NCBI RefSeq assembly: GCF_037975245.1
Contig: NC_092573.1
Coordinates: 9,766,001 to 9,830,000 of the forward strand
Source: Apostichopus japonicus
Taxonomy: Eukaryota > Echinodermata > Holothuroidea > Aspidochirotida > Stichopodidae
Direction of reading: 5' to 3'
DNA length: 64,000 nt
In this document: piece after piece, positions 21,721-62,731 of the stretch
Numbering within the stretch: position 1 is the stretch's first letter
Layout: every line of letters begins with the position of its first letter
Notes under the pieces: generated by a model
Seen by the model: the letters and a program-made list of their open reading frames with translations, nothing else
What the model was told of the DNA's origin: nothing
Database searches by the model: none
Program-made: the position numbers and the translations under genes

Positions 21721-24700
21721 ACAGTTGATCGGTTTACCGATCATTAATCGACATATACCGATTAAAAATTGATACAGTGATTATAATTGGCTGGTACACA
21801 CTGGTACCGATTGAAATGGGTAATATAACGGCTTCTGTTGATAATAACACATATGGGAATTATATATACCGAACACCGAGATACCGAAATACAGATGAGA
21901 GATCCCTATATAGCGAGTTACGTTTACACAAATTCTGGTATATGTAAGCATGTAAGTGATGCTAGTTGGTGTTAATAAAAGCGTGTATATAGGCATAATG
22001 TAGTATGTAATATATTATATATTATGCTGTATACAATACCGCATACTATAATATATACTGTAATGTGAAATATACTATATGATATACAGTACCTTTACTA
22101 GTATACTTTACTTAATAATATAACACATGTTATATTAATATATGTACTGTGTAATATGCACAATACTGCATAATATAACATGTATATGATATTATCATAC
22201 ATGACTCTTCACTTAATACTATATACTAACTAATATATTTCATACTATATCATATAATGAATATAATTTATTATATGATATATAGCATAATAAATATGAT
22301 ATACGGTACTGCACTAATTAATATACTAATTGTCTGTCATGAACCTGATAAATATTTAATGTTTATACATTACAGTAATATTAATCGATCAGTACACTAC
22401 TAAGAACTGAAATAAATTGAACTTATCTTAACTGTGATTGAATATGATGGTCACTATACTTTATTATATGACACCGGGTACTAGGGAATCATATAAGTAC
22501 GGTACTGCCTCCGATTGTTTTTTTATTTCGCTTAACCGATCTTGCCAGTAGCTCAATGCATTCATTCAATGTTGCAATTCTAATAATCATGATTTTAGTT
22601 AGAAAATCCAGATAAAGAGAAACGTTAGTATTATTATTTTATTATAGGTCTCCATATAACATATGGATATCGATATTATGTTTCTTCTTAATTTTTCTTG
22701 GCTGTTTTTCTTCGCTATGATTACTAGGTTTTTTTTTTGTATTCAAGATTTTGAAAGAGAATTAATATATTGAATAAGTTATAATGTTGTACCAAAATTC
22801 CAAAATATACTGTTAGAGAGTATATATGTATATATGTAAATCCATAGTTTTACCTGTCTCTGTAACCAGCATATTTCTTGCTAGAAATTGAAGCATGCAG
22901 TCCTTAGTAAACCAAGTTATATTGCAAATATGGCAATAGTTTTTTCCTGATTATTCTGCATAAAACGATGACGATTAATTTAGCTGAGCTGGACAATCTG
23001 TCAATCCTCCACATATTTTGCATAATTGGAAGAAATTAATTTCGCATGTGAATCATTTGATTTTAGCCCGTAATTAAGTTTGTATAATAACCACATTTAA
23101 AGGGGTTGTTTTCTACACAATTTTTTTTTAATTACTATTTTTTTTTTTAATGGCAACATTGTAGTGTTAAGTTAACTACGATATAACTAGGTAGGTGTTA
23201 ACTATAAATGAACTATAAATCGTTGCATGTGAATATTTCAATATATATATAATTAGATTGGTATAACTAATTGTAAAGGATCATCTACAGTCGTTAATTA
23301 AAATAGATTCAATTTTCAATCTATAACCTTACAAGACCAGGATGAGCTATATGATGGTTTGTTTGACATTCATGTACCAGTGAATGATGTATATCTGTTC
23401 GAAATAAAGAAGGTATATAAAGTTGTAATCACACAAAATTAAATATATGCAGAAATGATATGTTTCTATTTTTCCTTTCCATTTCTTCTTCCTTTTGTCT
23501 TTTTAAAAATTTTTCTTAACGGTGTCGTTGATGCCAACATCTGAAAAGTAAACAGCAGTAACGTGTGCAAAAGTGGGCGGGGCCAAGCTCTACCTTCCAT
23601 TATCATTCGGGGAGGGGAGTGGTGTGGTTGTTTCAGTCGGGAAATTGTTCACATTCAGTTATGAAAGAATTAGGACTACTGTTACCTGTTCAGGAGGCTC
23701 CCTCTAGTGGCGACATCCATCAATTTTGTAATAGTAGGTTGACTCGTTCACTTTCCCCACTTTACTTATAATGGAATGTCCTTAGGATGATGACAACAAG
23801 AGAATACACTGTAGCTTTGCTAATTGTTTTTTCTCTATATATTGGTGCATTAAAGTATAACAGAAATGGAGAGAATCAAGTTAAGCTACGTCACGTTAGT
23901 TTGAACATCTATTAAGTACGATTTGCCACAAGCGAGAGACTGTTTTATATATTCCAACGGTCAAACTGATGAAACAAATATATCCGTAAACTCTATGACA
24001 TAAGCTGGCTCTACATGTCACTATTAAATATAAGCGATAGAAACAAATATACTTCCGATACAAATTTAATTGGGACTTTTATGTGACGGTTTTCTTGAAA
24101 AAACCGTCTGAACCATACGTATTACTACATTAATGTTAAATGTGCCACCCTATGGCTCCACTTTAATCATACCCACCTCAACCCCACCACACCCCTACTG
24201 CACCCATGCGTAAAATAAGTAACCCACCCACAAAGTACCAATATAAACATATTATTTATATATATATTAATATGTAGGTCTAGTAATTTGTTAACTCTAT
24301 AGTTAAACACACATCAGATAACAAATATCAGATATATAATAACATGTCTTACCAATGAGATTAATCAGCCTTAAACTTAAAAGGCTTAAATCGTTCTCGT
24401 TTTAATGTCATTTGTCATTGCAATATTTCTAGTTTGCCCACATAATATGCACAAATATTCGAAACCGTCCCAACACTTTTCTAAACCAGTTCGATGGAAA
24501 GAATTGTTTACTCGAGAAACAGGTTGAAGTTAGCGTAGGTAAGTAAGTAAGGTAGTTCTTAAATTTCTTCATTTAATAAAGTTATATAATTCATGTGGCA
24601 ATATTAAAGATATTACCATACACGTATCACGTGACAACATTCGAATGTGATTATGAATCTGATTGGCTAATGGAAGGTCAATATGGTCCTTACTTCTAAC

Positions 24701-24959
24701 AAGGAAATGACCTTTAAATAGTTATGTGCATTCGTGGACCAATTAATGAAGGTGTGATCTCAAAAAAGTGAGGAAACAAACGTTAAAATGATTTTGAAAG
24801 AGAAAATAAGCTTGCACATTTAAAATCACACACATGGCAACTTCGAAAGGGATAGGAAGTCCTAAGTTGAAAGAGGGAATCGTGATCTAATTACTTGATG
24901 CTATTATAAGAACATTGTCAAAGGAATGAGGTTTGTGTTATTCACCAAATATCTCTATT

Positions 24960-25330
24960 TCTTCTGTTTTATTAATGCATCAATCGATTGATCGATCAGT
25001 GAATTTAAGTTGCTATCTTTCCGACTATCAATCAAGCAATCACATGATCTATGAATGAAACAATCACTCTATCAGTCATTCAATCACATAACCAGTCACA
25101 CAATAAATTAATTCTTCCATGAATCAATTAATTGATTACTTAATATATTAGTCAAACAATCGATCAATCAACCAATGTATCTGTAAATTCATCGATGAAT
25201 TGCCATATATCAGTTTTAAAATCCATTCTTCAATAAATAAGTCAATTGTTCACTTATTTGATCAACCAACCAATTAATCACTCAATCACTCAATCAAACG
25301 TTCAATCAGCCAATTAACAGTTGCATAGTT
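24960..25330. repeat. Degenerate (ATCA)n simple repeat
   Basis: Many CAATCA, ATCAATCG, TCAATCACTCAATCA and CAATTAATCA words form a decayed tetranucleotide array. Confidence 0.7.
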
Positions 25331-27132
25331 CTTTTCTATAATACCATGGCACTGAATAATTTGAATATTCAGTTATATATTTATATATAAGAAAGAAAAA
25401 ACATTTTGTGTTCGTAAAGCGTTATTACGGCGTCAACAATATCGCAAAGGCTAAATAAACCACTCATAAACCCGAACTAACTTTTTAAATGCATCGTGTA
25501 AATCAAGAGATTAAATCATGATTTTAAACTTGTCAAATTCCTCTGGAATAAACATTCGTATTTCAAGGAAACATGTCTTTGTCTATGATTTTGTAGTAAT
25601 GAAGTACTATTAAAAACATTACCTCCATTCATAACAACTCAAAGGGTACTAAATTTCAAGAACAGACCAGACGAAAGTTGAATAGAAACGTTCAGAAATT
25701 TAAATGTCAGTTGCTTAACTTCAGTCTATTAGAAAAAGGAGTAGGAGAAAAGTGAAGTCAGTCTAACTAACTAGTAACAGCGCCCTCTAAATAGTTGACG
25801 AAGAACATTGACCTCATAAGGTTTCACAACTATAACTATTAAGTTTAAGAAAAGAATGAATGATTTAGTATACATAAATCCATCCATATGTTCCGTAAGA
25901 GGGAGGGGGGGGTAAGTATGACCATAAATTAAAGCCGCCTCAAAAAACAAACAAAAAACATATGGATAACAGCGTCCTACCAAATACACACTGAAAGAGA
26001 CACCCTAATTTAAGTTTACATGGGTAGACGTGAAAGGCCCCATATAACATTTGGGTTTTAGCTATGAACGGAAGATATATAGTTTACATTAATCTATCGT
26101 ACACTATCTTTATATTACAAGAACAAAAATAAATCTCTCTCTCCCTCTCTCACTGCGTTTGTTAATTTTTTCTTCTTTCTATCTCTGTCACTATTTTGTC
26201 TAAAACATTAAGGGATACATTAAGTCAAATTAAAACAAACACATTATGCTAACATACAATATATATGTGCAATGGTGCATGACATACAACACAGATCAAA
26301 CTTAAAGCACAACGAACTGCGGTTGGAACTTCTGATAACTCGTTTGTAAACGTTATCCCTATTATTATTATGCAAATGTTCGAATAACAGAGGTGGACGA
26401 TTTGTTTTTAGAAAATGGCCAGATATATTCATTGAAAGAGCGTTTTCCTGGTTCTTTGTTCATTGATATATATTTTTGTTATTTTTTTAATATTTCTGTG
26501 TGTGTTTTGTTATTAACAACACGATGAGTGATGCTGCAAATAGAATCCAAAACAAACAAAACTAATTCTCAACTAAATCCAAACATTTGAATGAATCAAC
26601 CAGATGTATTAAAACAATGCAATTAGCATAGGTTTTGCATGCCAGAACAGAAGTGATTGGAAAATATTGTATACATGCGGGTAGGACTAGACCCAATTTC
26701 TTCAAAATCAGGCGTACAGTCATGACGACAATTTCCATATTTAATTAGCATAAATGCATGCATAACTGTGTCAGTTTCTTTTTAAGGTTATTGTGTTATT
26801 TTGTCGATGACTATATATGATGATCAGGAATTACCCAGATATATAATATATAACTAAATATTAATGAGCTCTCATCAATTGCTGGCATTTGACTTGCACG
26901 TTAATGGATGGGTGTTACTGTATTCTAAAGCTTTTGATACACTGGATTTTCCAAGTCAATGTGGTTGTCGTTAAAGGAACGTTATCGAAAGATTGTATAT
27001 CACACGAATGGCAAAATATGTTAGTTTTCTATGTTTTGGCCTCGACTTTATCGGATTAAAGCAAGTTATATATCTGTGATGTGTTTAATGAGAGGAAAAC
27101 GTTATTAATGGTTGACTCTTTTTTGTACCAAA

Positions 27133-54069
<26,937 letters not shown>

Positions 54070-54773
54070 TTCGCCGAACAGATATGCTGTTAAAGCCGAG
54101 ACGTTGACAAAAATATACTGACTGAAATTTAATCCAAGTTCCTTTTGCATGCGTGACTTACGATAGTGAAACCGACCGCTAAGGGTAAAAATGTTCACCT
54201 ACGCGTGATTCCTTCTTCTTCTGGCCTAACGGATTACATCAATTCAATATCATTAATGACACATATATATCCAATATGTTTATTCTCCGCTACACCGATG
54301 AAATCTGGAATCAGATTTGTTTTTCCTCACTAAAAAACTGGTCTCCTTCGCCTTCTATACACTCCACACCGCCCACACGTTTTATTCCAGTTATTTTTAT
54401 GTGAAGTAAATGTCAATCCATACTCAGTTCACACAAAGGCTGGGGAAAGTCGAAAACCACGTTAGTCGAGAAGTTTCACTGAATTCTCTTAAACGCCGAG
54501 AGACTTACAGACAGGGCTTGTATCGTATATAGCCAGTTTTTCTACGTACATGAACGATGAGAAAAAAAACCAATGATAATTGCCTACACAGAATATTTCC
54601 GAACGATGCAAGAGTGCTTCGATAATAATCTTCCTTCCGTGCTATATACTTATTCCAGCGGTGATCTGCTCGAATAGCATATTTTTTGTCTCTTTTCTCT
54701 CGTTTTAACCAATCTTGCTTACATGGCGACTAGCGATTGCCATTCAATTTCCAATGATGTCGTCATAGGGTTA

Positions 54774-54786
54774 GTTGCCTAGCAAC
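54774..54786 (+). promoter_or_regulatory. X-box-like motif upstream of PAM-like gene
   Basis: GTTGCCTAGCAAC fits RYYNYY, one-base spacer, RRNRAC, and is close to a perfect inverted repeat. It lies about 705 bases upstream of the start codon of the PAM-like gene; the transcription start is not known. Confidence 0.4.
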
Positions 54787-55993
54787 GCCGTGTACTGCTT
54801 CTACGTCTTCAAGATTGCATATGCGCTCATTTCTCTTTTCTCACTCTCTCTATCTCTCGTCTGTATTCATGTGTTCATATATCTTGCCTTAATTGCTTGA
54901 ATTTTGGGGGCTTTCTCTTGAGCAAAGTTCACATACGTCTTTTTCTTTATTGACAACTAAATACTTGCGCAGCAAAGTAAGATGTATTAGTATATAGGAA
55001 GGTATAGGGATAATAATGTGTATAGTTTAATTACATAGTTACCTATATATTCCCTTGGTTGACGTAAAAATATTTCCTTTGATAACTGTTATATAATATC
55101 CTGACTCTGAATTATATTAAGACAATTTCCGAGCAATGAAACTGTCGGCGTATTCTATGTTATACGATAATCAGTTATTATACTGTTAAACAGGTTATAT
55201 TAAAATATTAACATTGTTCTTCTTCTGTTTTTTTTTTTTTTGGGGGGGGGGGGGGGGGGTCTTTACCCTCATACTAAAATTCATTTATTAGGCTATATGG
55301 AAATTATTGTTCGCCATTCGTTCACAGAAATAAAACATTTCGCGCACTAAATGTGTAAGTGCATTCTTTATAGTTCTGTGTTGTCCTAAATTTTTGGTAG
55401 AAATATCAAAAATCCTCAAAATGAAGTAGAAAAAAAACAACTAGATTTTACCAAACAGTTCCACTAAAGCACACCTCCGTTTCTAGATGTTATTTAATTG
55501 CGCAGACCATGACGTAAATTTTAAAGATTTTCACCCGACAGCTAAATTTGGAAACTATTCCCAGTGGAAACGGTTTATCCCAGAAACATCATTATGTGAA
55601 AGGAAGCTAACTGAATAAGTGGTGGATCTAACCGGGACAAAATGGATGATATGGCCTCCCTTTATATATAGATATGGCAAAGCAGTGTTGCGTTCATTCC
55701 ATGCTGACGCTCTACGGGAGTCATTGCACACATAAACACAATCACATACAAAATGGTCACATATGGCATAGAGATTACAAAATGTTTTTACGAGCTCAGC
55801 TGTGGTAAATTTGACAACATGCTGAGTGTGTTGAATAAAAAACTGGTCTACGGGATTATGATTAATAAATCTCACATTGATTTCTCCGATATTTGATAAA
55901 GTGTTAACAATCATAAATTATTACTGAGTAAGAAACATAAGTTAACCTATTGAGCCGCGGAATTTGTCACTGACGGATAAATCCGGACGAGAA

Positions 55994-55996
<3 letters not shown>

Positions 55997-56072
<76 letters not shown>
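55997..56072. repeat. (AT)n microsatellite
   Basis: 76 bases of pure AT dinucleotide. Confidence 0.97.
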
Positions 56073-56074
<2 letters not shown>

Positions 56075-57437
56075 AAACTAGTTGCTAAGCTTGAGGACGG
56101 CCGCCTGAAAATGTTAGATCAACGACGGAAATACAACCACAAATGTATGTATCAATTGTGAAACTGTTCAGTTGTCAGTGTTTAAATTTAATTAGTAATT
56201 TCATAAAAACGAAGCCTTAAGTGGTCAATTTGACTTGATTACAGTTTACTCTATCACCTTATAAGTGGATTAAGTATACATCATTTCCCCACCCCGTTCC
56301 CCCAAGCACTGACCCGCCCCCCCCCCCGCCTCCCCTCTCAGTATATTAATAGTTTTCCCTTTCAGTGATATCGAGCGTCAGGTCAAACCTTTTAGTCTGC
56401 CCTTTTCATGAAAATAAGAATACTTGCTCTTTATGCCATATTTTTCCGTACTCCTTATTGTCCCCGGAGGTTGGTGGCGTAAACCCTACTCCCCCTCTCC
56501 CCACCTCCCTTTCGTCAGGCCTGAGATGTGGCTTCGATTGATATTTCAAAAGCCGAACGATTAGGGCGACACCAAAGCTATAGCGTTTCAAATGTAAACC
56601 CACTGTTGTCACCCATGTGAAAGTTAGTCCTAAGTAGTTTGCTAGTGTTCTTTGGCCAATCCCCCAGCCCCTCCCCCCCCCCCCCAAAAAAAAAAAAATA
56701 CAAATTACAAATTTTACTTCAGTGTCTAGGTTAAAAATATATAGTTGTTTGTAACGATAGCTAAATTTTGCCATGAACACCCGTTTTGGGATCACAGTCG
56801 GTGATCTGCTGTGACATAATGGTGAATATTTTTCGAAAGCTTCTCTTTCATATTACTGTTGTTAATCTTCTCCTTCAAATGAGGTACATTTTTATCTCCT
56901 TGATTAGCTCTCATTTCGAGGCTTCCATAATGTGCAAAATGTTGTGTTTAACAAGTACATTCCTCTGATTCAAACCAAAGCAGTTCATAGAGACAAGCAG
57001 GCGTTTTCAAATATACACGATGTTGGCACTTACCCTACAGTTGCCAGATAATATAACATACAAACAATAACTGATATATTATATATTCAATGATAAAAAA
57101 ATAGAGACATGAATTCAACCGGTAAGTTTCAAAAGTGAAAAAGGACTCTAAAAAAAATTGCAAACACTAACTTTTTTCCTACACACTTTGCTTGGAAGTC
57201 AGTTCTAGTTGAAATGTCAGGGACACATGAATATTTAATATCTTTTTCTATTCTTGGAATGTTCTTTGTTTTGGGGGGGGGGGGGTCAATTTACTTGAAT
57301 GGTGTTACATTGTCAGTGAATTCTGAAGGACATCTAATATTAGAAAATCAACAGCTATATGTGATCATGTAACAGAGGAAATGAAGGTGTCCTTATACAA
57401 ATCTGCCTTTGATCTTTAACATACAGACAAACTAATG

Positions 57438-57475
57438 TACGGACGGACGGACGGATGGACGGACGGACGGACGAA
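57438..57475. repeat. (GGAC)n tetranucleotide repeat
   Basis: Nine or so units of ACGG/GGAC with one GGAT variant, then a decayed ACGAACGAA. Confidence 0.93.
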
Positions 57476-60400
57476 CGAAACATAAAACATCAGATCCGAA
57501 AGTCAATCAACCTGAAAGTTACTTTGTAGACTAAATTAATTTGAAGAGAACGTTTTTATTTCATGTATAGGATGGAGATATTTTGCAACAGAAGCTTCTT
57601 GTTGGCTATACGATAGGTAGATCAATAGTCAATAATATTTCTAAGTTTCGCGTTTTCTTCTTTTTCTTCTTCTTTTCGCTGATTATATTTGTGACTATCC
57701 CGATACCTATCACACCCAACCTATCAGCCTGACGCGATAATCATCTTCTTCCGGTTCTCCGTTCCCTCGAGAGGATGTCCAAGTTTGTTCCTGTCCGGTT
57801 ATTAACACTGCCATGGATATTCGGTTATATATATACACTCACTGCAGTGCCGTTTGTTTCCAGCTCTCAAATCATACTGTCAACTTTTATTGGGCTGTTT
57901 TGCATTCTTGTCAGTTTACATTTAGAATGATATTTCCGGATTGTTGAAATATTCATCGAAACAGAAGTGTCTTTATCAAGATGGTATTCTGTTTTTTCCA
58001 GGAATCCAAAAGGATAAAGTTCTTTCATCGATATTCATCGCAATTTTTTGTCAAGTCTTTTAGCAGAAATGAAATTTAATCTTGTGTGATTGATATGCAT
58101 TCCACGTTTGAGAAAATAATTTATGTAAATCGAGACAACTATAAAAAAAAAAATTAAAAAAACTTTGTGGCTTATTGAATGTACATATACAGGAAATTTG
58201 ATACGTAGTTTTTCGATGAGGAAGAGCGAGCGTGCTGAAAAATTCTCGACCGTAAAACAACACTTGAGACAGCCATCAACCTCCCAACCCCCCCCCCTCC
58301 CACCACCACCCACACACACCCATTCACACATTATCCCCTCCTATCACCCAACCCGAATTTAGGAAGAAGTTACTCTACGTCGGGGTTTATAACATCTCAG
58401 TTTCTGAAATCAATAGGCAGCTATTTTATCAAATGCATGACAATGACACCTCCCCCCCCCCCTTCTCCTCCACACATCCCCGCTCAGCTCCGTATATTCC
58501 CTTTATCCTCCTGTCTACACGAAAATACTCGGTTATGACACTGAGAACATGCATCCATCCGACATTATTCGCTCACAGGCATTGACATATACAGAATTAA
58601 TAAGTATTCTGTTTACGGTGCTATATCTGATCGTAACGCACGCTTCGCTGGTTTTCTGTTCATTTCGATGGTATCAGTGTAGTCACGCATATTCCCTATC
58701 GTGAAAAGTACAAATCATTTATCGTCACCATCAAATGCCAAAGAGTTCAAAATGTGACATTTCGTAAATATCAATGCAACAGAAAGTCCGTGACATAGGT
58801 TAACTTTTCATGCCAATTTTCCGCAAAGTAATTTTTCTGTAGCGAGGCCGATCCGGACAAAAACAGATCATTCAAAATGTGCAATCAACTGTATAACTTT
58901 CTAAGTATCAACGTTATTAAGTGCTTATTATAATTATTAATTTTTAATGTTTCTTAAGTTTCCATACGCCGGCCCACACGCTGTCACCGGTTAAATATCA
59001 AGGAACAATGAACAAGAACCAACTAGAGAATTAAGATTCAGAAAGAACACTCAAAGAAATAATAGACTACAACAAAGGACTAAAGAGCAATTATTATTAA
59101 TACAAGGAAATCGCAAGACAATAGTGTAGTACTTTGTTACAACGAGGAAGGAGGTGAGATGGACATTGGCGTCCAGACCCAATTAAGTTGGCAACTGGGG
59201 ACAATAATGTCACCGAACCCCACCCTTCTTCACTTTTCCTTATGGATGCTATGAAAATTAGAATACGTAATCCCCCCCCCCTCCCCTTCCCTCCCACGTC
59301 CTTTTCCACGTTCGTGAATGAATGACAATAACGAAAGATATATTTTCAGATACAGAAAACCAGAAGATCCATACACGATAAACAATTGTCAGGATTTTTT
59401 TTTTAAATTAATGTCACGGTTCAGAGATAATGTTGTTAAAGTTATAATCGATTTTGTCATTTTTAATTAAACTATGATTTATTATTAAATGCAAGGAAAT
59501 TCATTTCTTATTTTGTTTAGTTTGTTTTTAAGACTTGACAACGTTTTAACTTAAACATTCAGCGTTTTTGCCAAAGATGTATTTCTATCACATTTTCAGT
59601 CGTACTTCAACGTTTCCCTACTTGTCTCGTGCGAATCATAATTGGCGGCGCCATTGTTGTAAAAAGAACATACGGCTACGGATAACTACGGAAGCGTAGA
59701 AAAGACATGTCAATTGACGTTTTGATGAGACGCAACAATTCTTGTCATTTTGACGACCCCCCCTCCCCCTCCCGCATTCCCGTCCTCCAATATCTAAATG
59801 AAATCTGAAGTTTGCTCATATTTAAATCACTGTATATCTTATGTTTCAATATGAAATATTATCAAAACTGATTCAAAAACTGATAATTAGATAACAAGTC
59901 AAAAATCTCAAACAATACAGGGAAAAATGTTAATGTCAAATAACATGTTGGAGAAAATATAGCTCTTTATTTTAACTTCACCATTAACTGTAAAGACGAA
60001 ATGTGTTTCCTTCAAAGACCAAAAAACATCACAATGAAAATTTTACAAGAAGGTAAACAAATTCTAAGATTTTATAATCATTGCTAATTATGGTAAAAAG
60101 TGTTTTTTTCCACAAAAATTCAAATTACTTGAGAGACATACAAGGATAATCTGTTGAAATCAAAATCAAATTCCTCCTTCTCTTTTTCTCTGCTGTAACA
60201 ACAAACTATTTTGAGTTTGGTGATTTTCTTCATGAATGAGTAATATTTCAAAGGTGGGGGAGAAAATTCTAAAGTCCTCCCATATGGGGGTGGGGTCTGG
60301 TGGTCCCTGCTCTCCTCCCCCCGGACAGAAAACAGAACACTTTTGACATAAAATGGTGCATTCTGAGGGAATATAATTCATAATTTGACTTTAAATTAGG

Positions 60401-61363
60401 TGTGTAATTAGGTCTAAAAGCAAGGTTGTGTTTATTTTGATTTCCTGCACATGTGAGTCAATTCTTCGAAGGCTGAATGTGATAAATACTCAGACTGATC
60501 CATTTGCCCTATCTAATGATAGGAAATGGGGGCCATGCCCTGCCTCCTCCCCCACCCCTTTGGCCATGCCTCTGGCAAAAGCAGAGTGAGTAACATCATT
60601 AACATAGCGAACAACATGGAAAATATTCTATTCTATATTCTTTACACTGAAATGGTCAAACAATTAATCGACAGAAGAAAAGAGTTATTGATATTCATTT
60701 CCAAATCATTGCTTCACTATAACCCTCGTCAGTGCTTGACCACAATTAAGACGAATGTAATATTTTAAGTGTAGATTTCTGAATATTCCAATGAATTTTT
60801 AAGAGAAAATTAATGCAACATATATAATTTCACATTTGTGTTAAAACTCAACAAAAGTGAGACAGCATCTGTATCCAAGCAGTTGCTTTATGGTTAATGC
60901 TGGAACCAAAAATTCTTCAATTGATCTATACCAGGCTATGAAGGCTACTCAGAAGGTAATACTGAATATAAATTCATATTTTTTAATTGTAAAATATAGT
61001 ACTATAGATTGCTCTGATAAGAGAAATCAGTCATATTAGGTTCACCAGAAAAGTAAATTTAAGGGATGTAAATACCGAGCAAATTTGAAAGTTTGCACAA
61101 TAAATGATGATTCAAGGTACTAATGACAAGTATTAAACCATCCTGTGCCTTTGGTATGGCATAATTTAAGAACACCTGAGACAAATTTCTATGTGGGAAA
61201 AGACCACTGTGTGAGGAGGCTAAGTTGAGTTGATTTCAACAAAGATCAGACAGTTTATGCAATATTAATTTTCATCTTGAACATTCACCGAGAATATTTT
61301 GAACTTATACCGTTGTTCGTTTGCGTTCTAAGTGGCATGATGTACAGTAACTGTAAATGACCT

Positions 61364-61674
61364 TCACCCTCTTCCTTGTATGTACTCATCAGCATCCTTT
61401 AAAACTTCCTGCAGGTCATTGAATCTGGAATATGAACAGGCTTCTGATAAACAGAGCCATTTAAAGTCTTGGTGTTCATCAGATAACTTGACAGGAGTGT
61501 TTGGGTCCTTGAGTTCGGCAAGCCAATAGACAACTTCCTTGGGTCTTCCTCTCACAGAATATTTTAAGCATTTTTCAAAGTCAAAAAGTTTAAATTGTGA
61601 TTCCCTAAGTCCTGCCTCTTCCTCTGTCTCTCTTAAAGCAGCCGTCCTGAAGTCCTCACCGGGATCCACATGAC
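61364..61674 (-). CDS. NUDT2: NUDT2 (diadenosine tetraphosphatase), last coding exon
   Basis: Nudix hydrolase that asymmetrically cleaves Ap4A to AMP and ATP. The exon starts at 61674 after TTTTTTCAG and enters phase 1 (needs a preceding G). It then reads GHVDPGEDFRTAALRETEEE and AGL, a complete Nudix box (G, five residues, E, seven residues, REUXEEXGU). The remainder (VVYWLAELKDPNTPV, LSDEHQDFKWLCLSEA) follows NUDT2 closely to the TGA at 61366-61364. About 103 residues are visible; vertebrate NUDT2 has about 147, so the N-terminal part, normally with a WTPPKG-like stretch, is missing. No matching exon was found between 61675 and 64000, so it is either further right or the copy is incomplete. 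Confidence 0.9.
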
Positions 61675-61973
61675 CTGAAAAAAGAAGGAAACATCTTTCT
61701 TGCTGATTCTTGTCAGTTTTCTTGTAATATACAGACTGCAGTTATGTCTGCATACAAAGTTGTTGTCAGCACTGTATTACACTCTATTTTACTACAATAA
61801 ACTCTGGCATATTGCATAGTCCGAAGATCCAAATACAATGAATATGCTGCATAAAATATATATATTCAGGGCAGCTGATCTATAGTTTCAAATGAATGAG
61901 CCACAAAGCATCTACATTCAACTACCACTTTTTAATTCTCAATGTAAAGCTTTTCATTTGCCTTTGACATATT

Positions 61974-62160
61974 CAGGGGCGTCAATCCGATTTGAAACGT
62001 GGGGGGGACGTAATCGATTCGAGTATTCCGGCCGTAAGTACCATCTAAGCGGAGCGCCACCATCGGTTGGCGCGCAGCGTACAAGAAAATTTTTCTTCTG
62101 GCAGACCCCTCAGATTGCAGGAAACGGCACTTCCCGTGCATTATGGCAGTAAGCAACACC
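61974..62160. mobile_element. Fragment of the CTAAGCGGAGCGCCACC element family
   Basis: Starts CAGGGGCGTCAATCCG and carries the same module (CTAAGCGGAGCGCCACCATC, GTTGGCGCGCAGCGTACAAG, then GGAAACGGCACTTCCCG) as the block at 14407-16607. No right end found. Confidence 0.7.
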
Positions 62161-62731
62161 CCTAAAATTGATAAAAATATCCGGCAATTTTTTATTTTGG
62201 GATATATTCTCGAAGGAAGTGATCGCCATTTATTCCTCAGTTTACCTATTCCTCGTCTCCCAGAAGCGCCCTAAATTTAAGATATCGAAACATTTTTGTG
62301 TTGGCTGATCCATGATCACCGCCCATGCCCGTGAGAAGTGGTGACTGGGTGAATAAAAAGCTATGCCGTTTGAAAACATGGGCAGAAAAAGCGAAAGTAG
62401 CGAAACCTAAGGTAAAACGCGCGATAACGAAGTGATTATTTTCCAGGTTAATTGAGACTGTATCAAACGCGAGCTTAGGACAAACATATTCAAAGGTAAT
62501 GGCATTACTAATCCCGATATGTCGTCTTTGAGGTGTGTGGAAAATCAGCAACGACCATCAAAGGGCAATTGAATATTTAGTCTACTTTTCGATTTTGAAA
62601 ACCCTTTTTTTTTTAAATTATGACAACATTTTATGACACCTTTGACAAAACATTTGTGGGGGGGGCCTGTGCCCCCGGGCCCCAATGGGCACAATGCCAC
62701 TGACCCCAGGGCCTCATATATAGGTGTATCG

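Larger units (their letters stand above)
21254..27132. other. AT-rich intergenic region between PACRG and the PAM-like gene
   Basis: The two genes converge here (PACRG +, PAM-like -). No exon was recognised. It holds degenerate short repeats at 21606-21790, an AT-rich stretch with TATACTATATGATATAC-like words at 22000-22330, and a degenerate (ATCA)n/(CAAT)n tract at 24960-25330. Otherwise nothing distinctive. Confidence 0.6.
54787..61363. other. Intergenic region upstream of the PAM-like gene
   Basis: No exon recognised on either strand. Contains an (AT)n array, a (GGAC)n tetranucleotide run at 57438-57475, and several poly-C/poly-G tracts (55240, 56320, 58285, 58455, 59272). A 119-codon minus-strand open frame at 55555-55914 has no recognisable domain. 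Confidence 0.5.

Noticed and set aside
55555-55914. 119-codon minus-strand open frame
   Set aside because: No signal peptide, domain or splice context recognised; could be chance. Would need a transcript.
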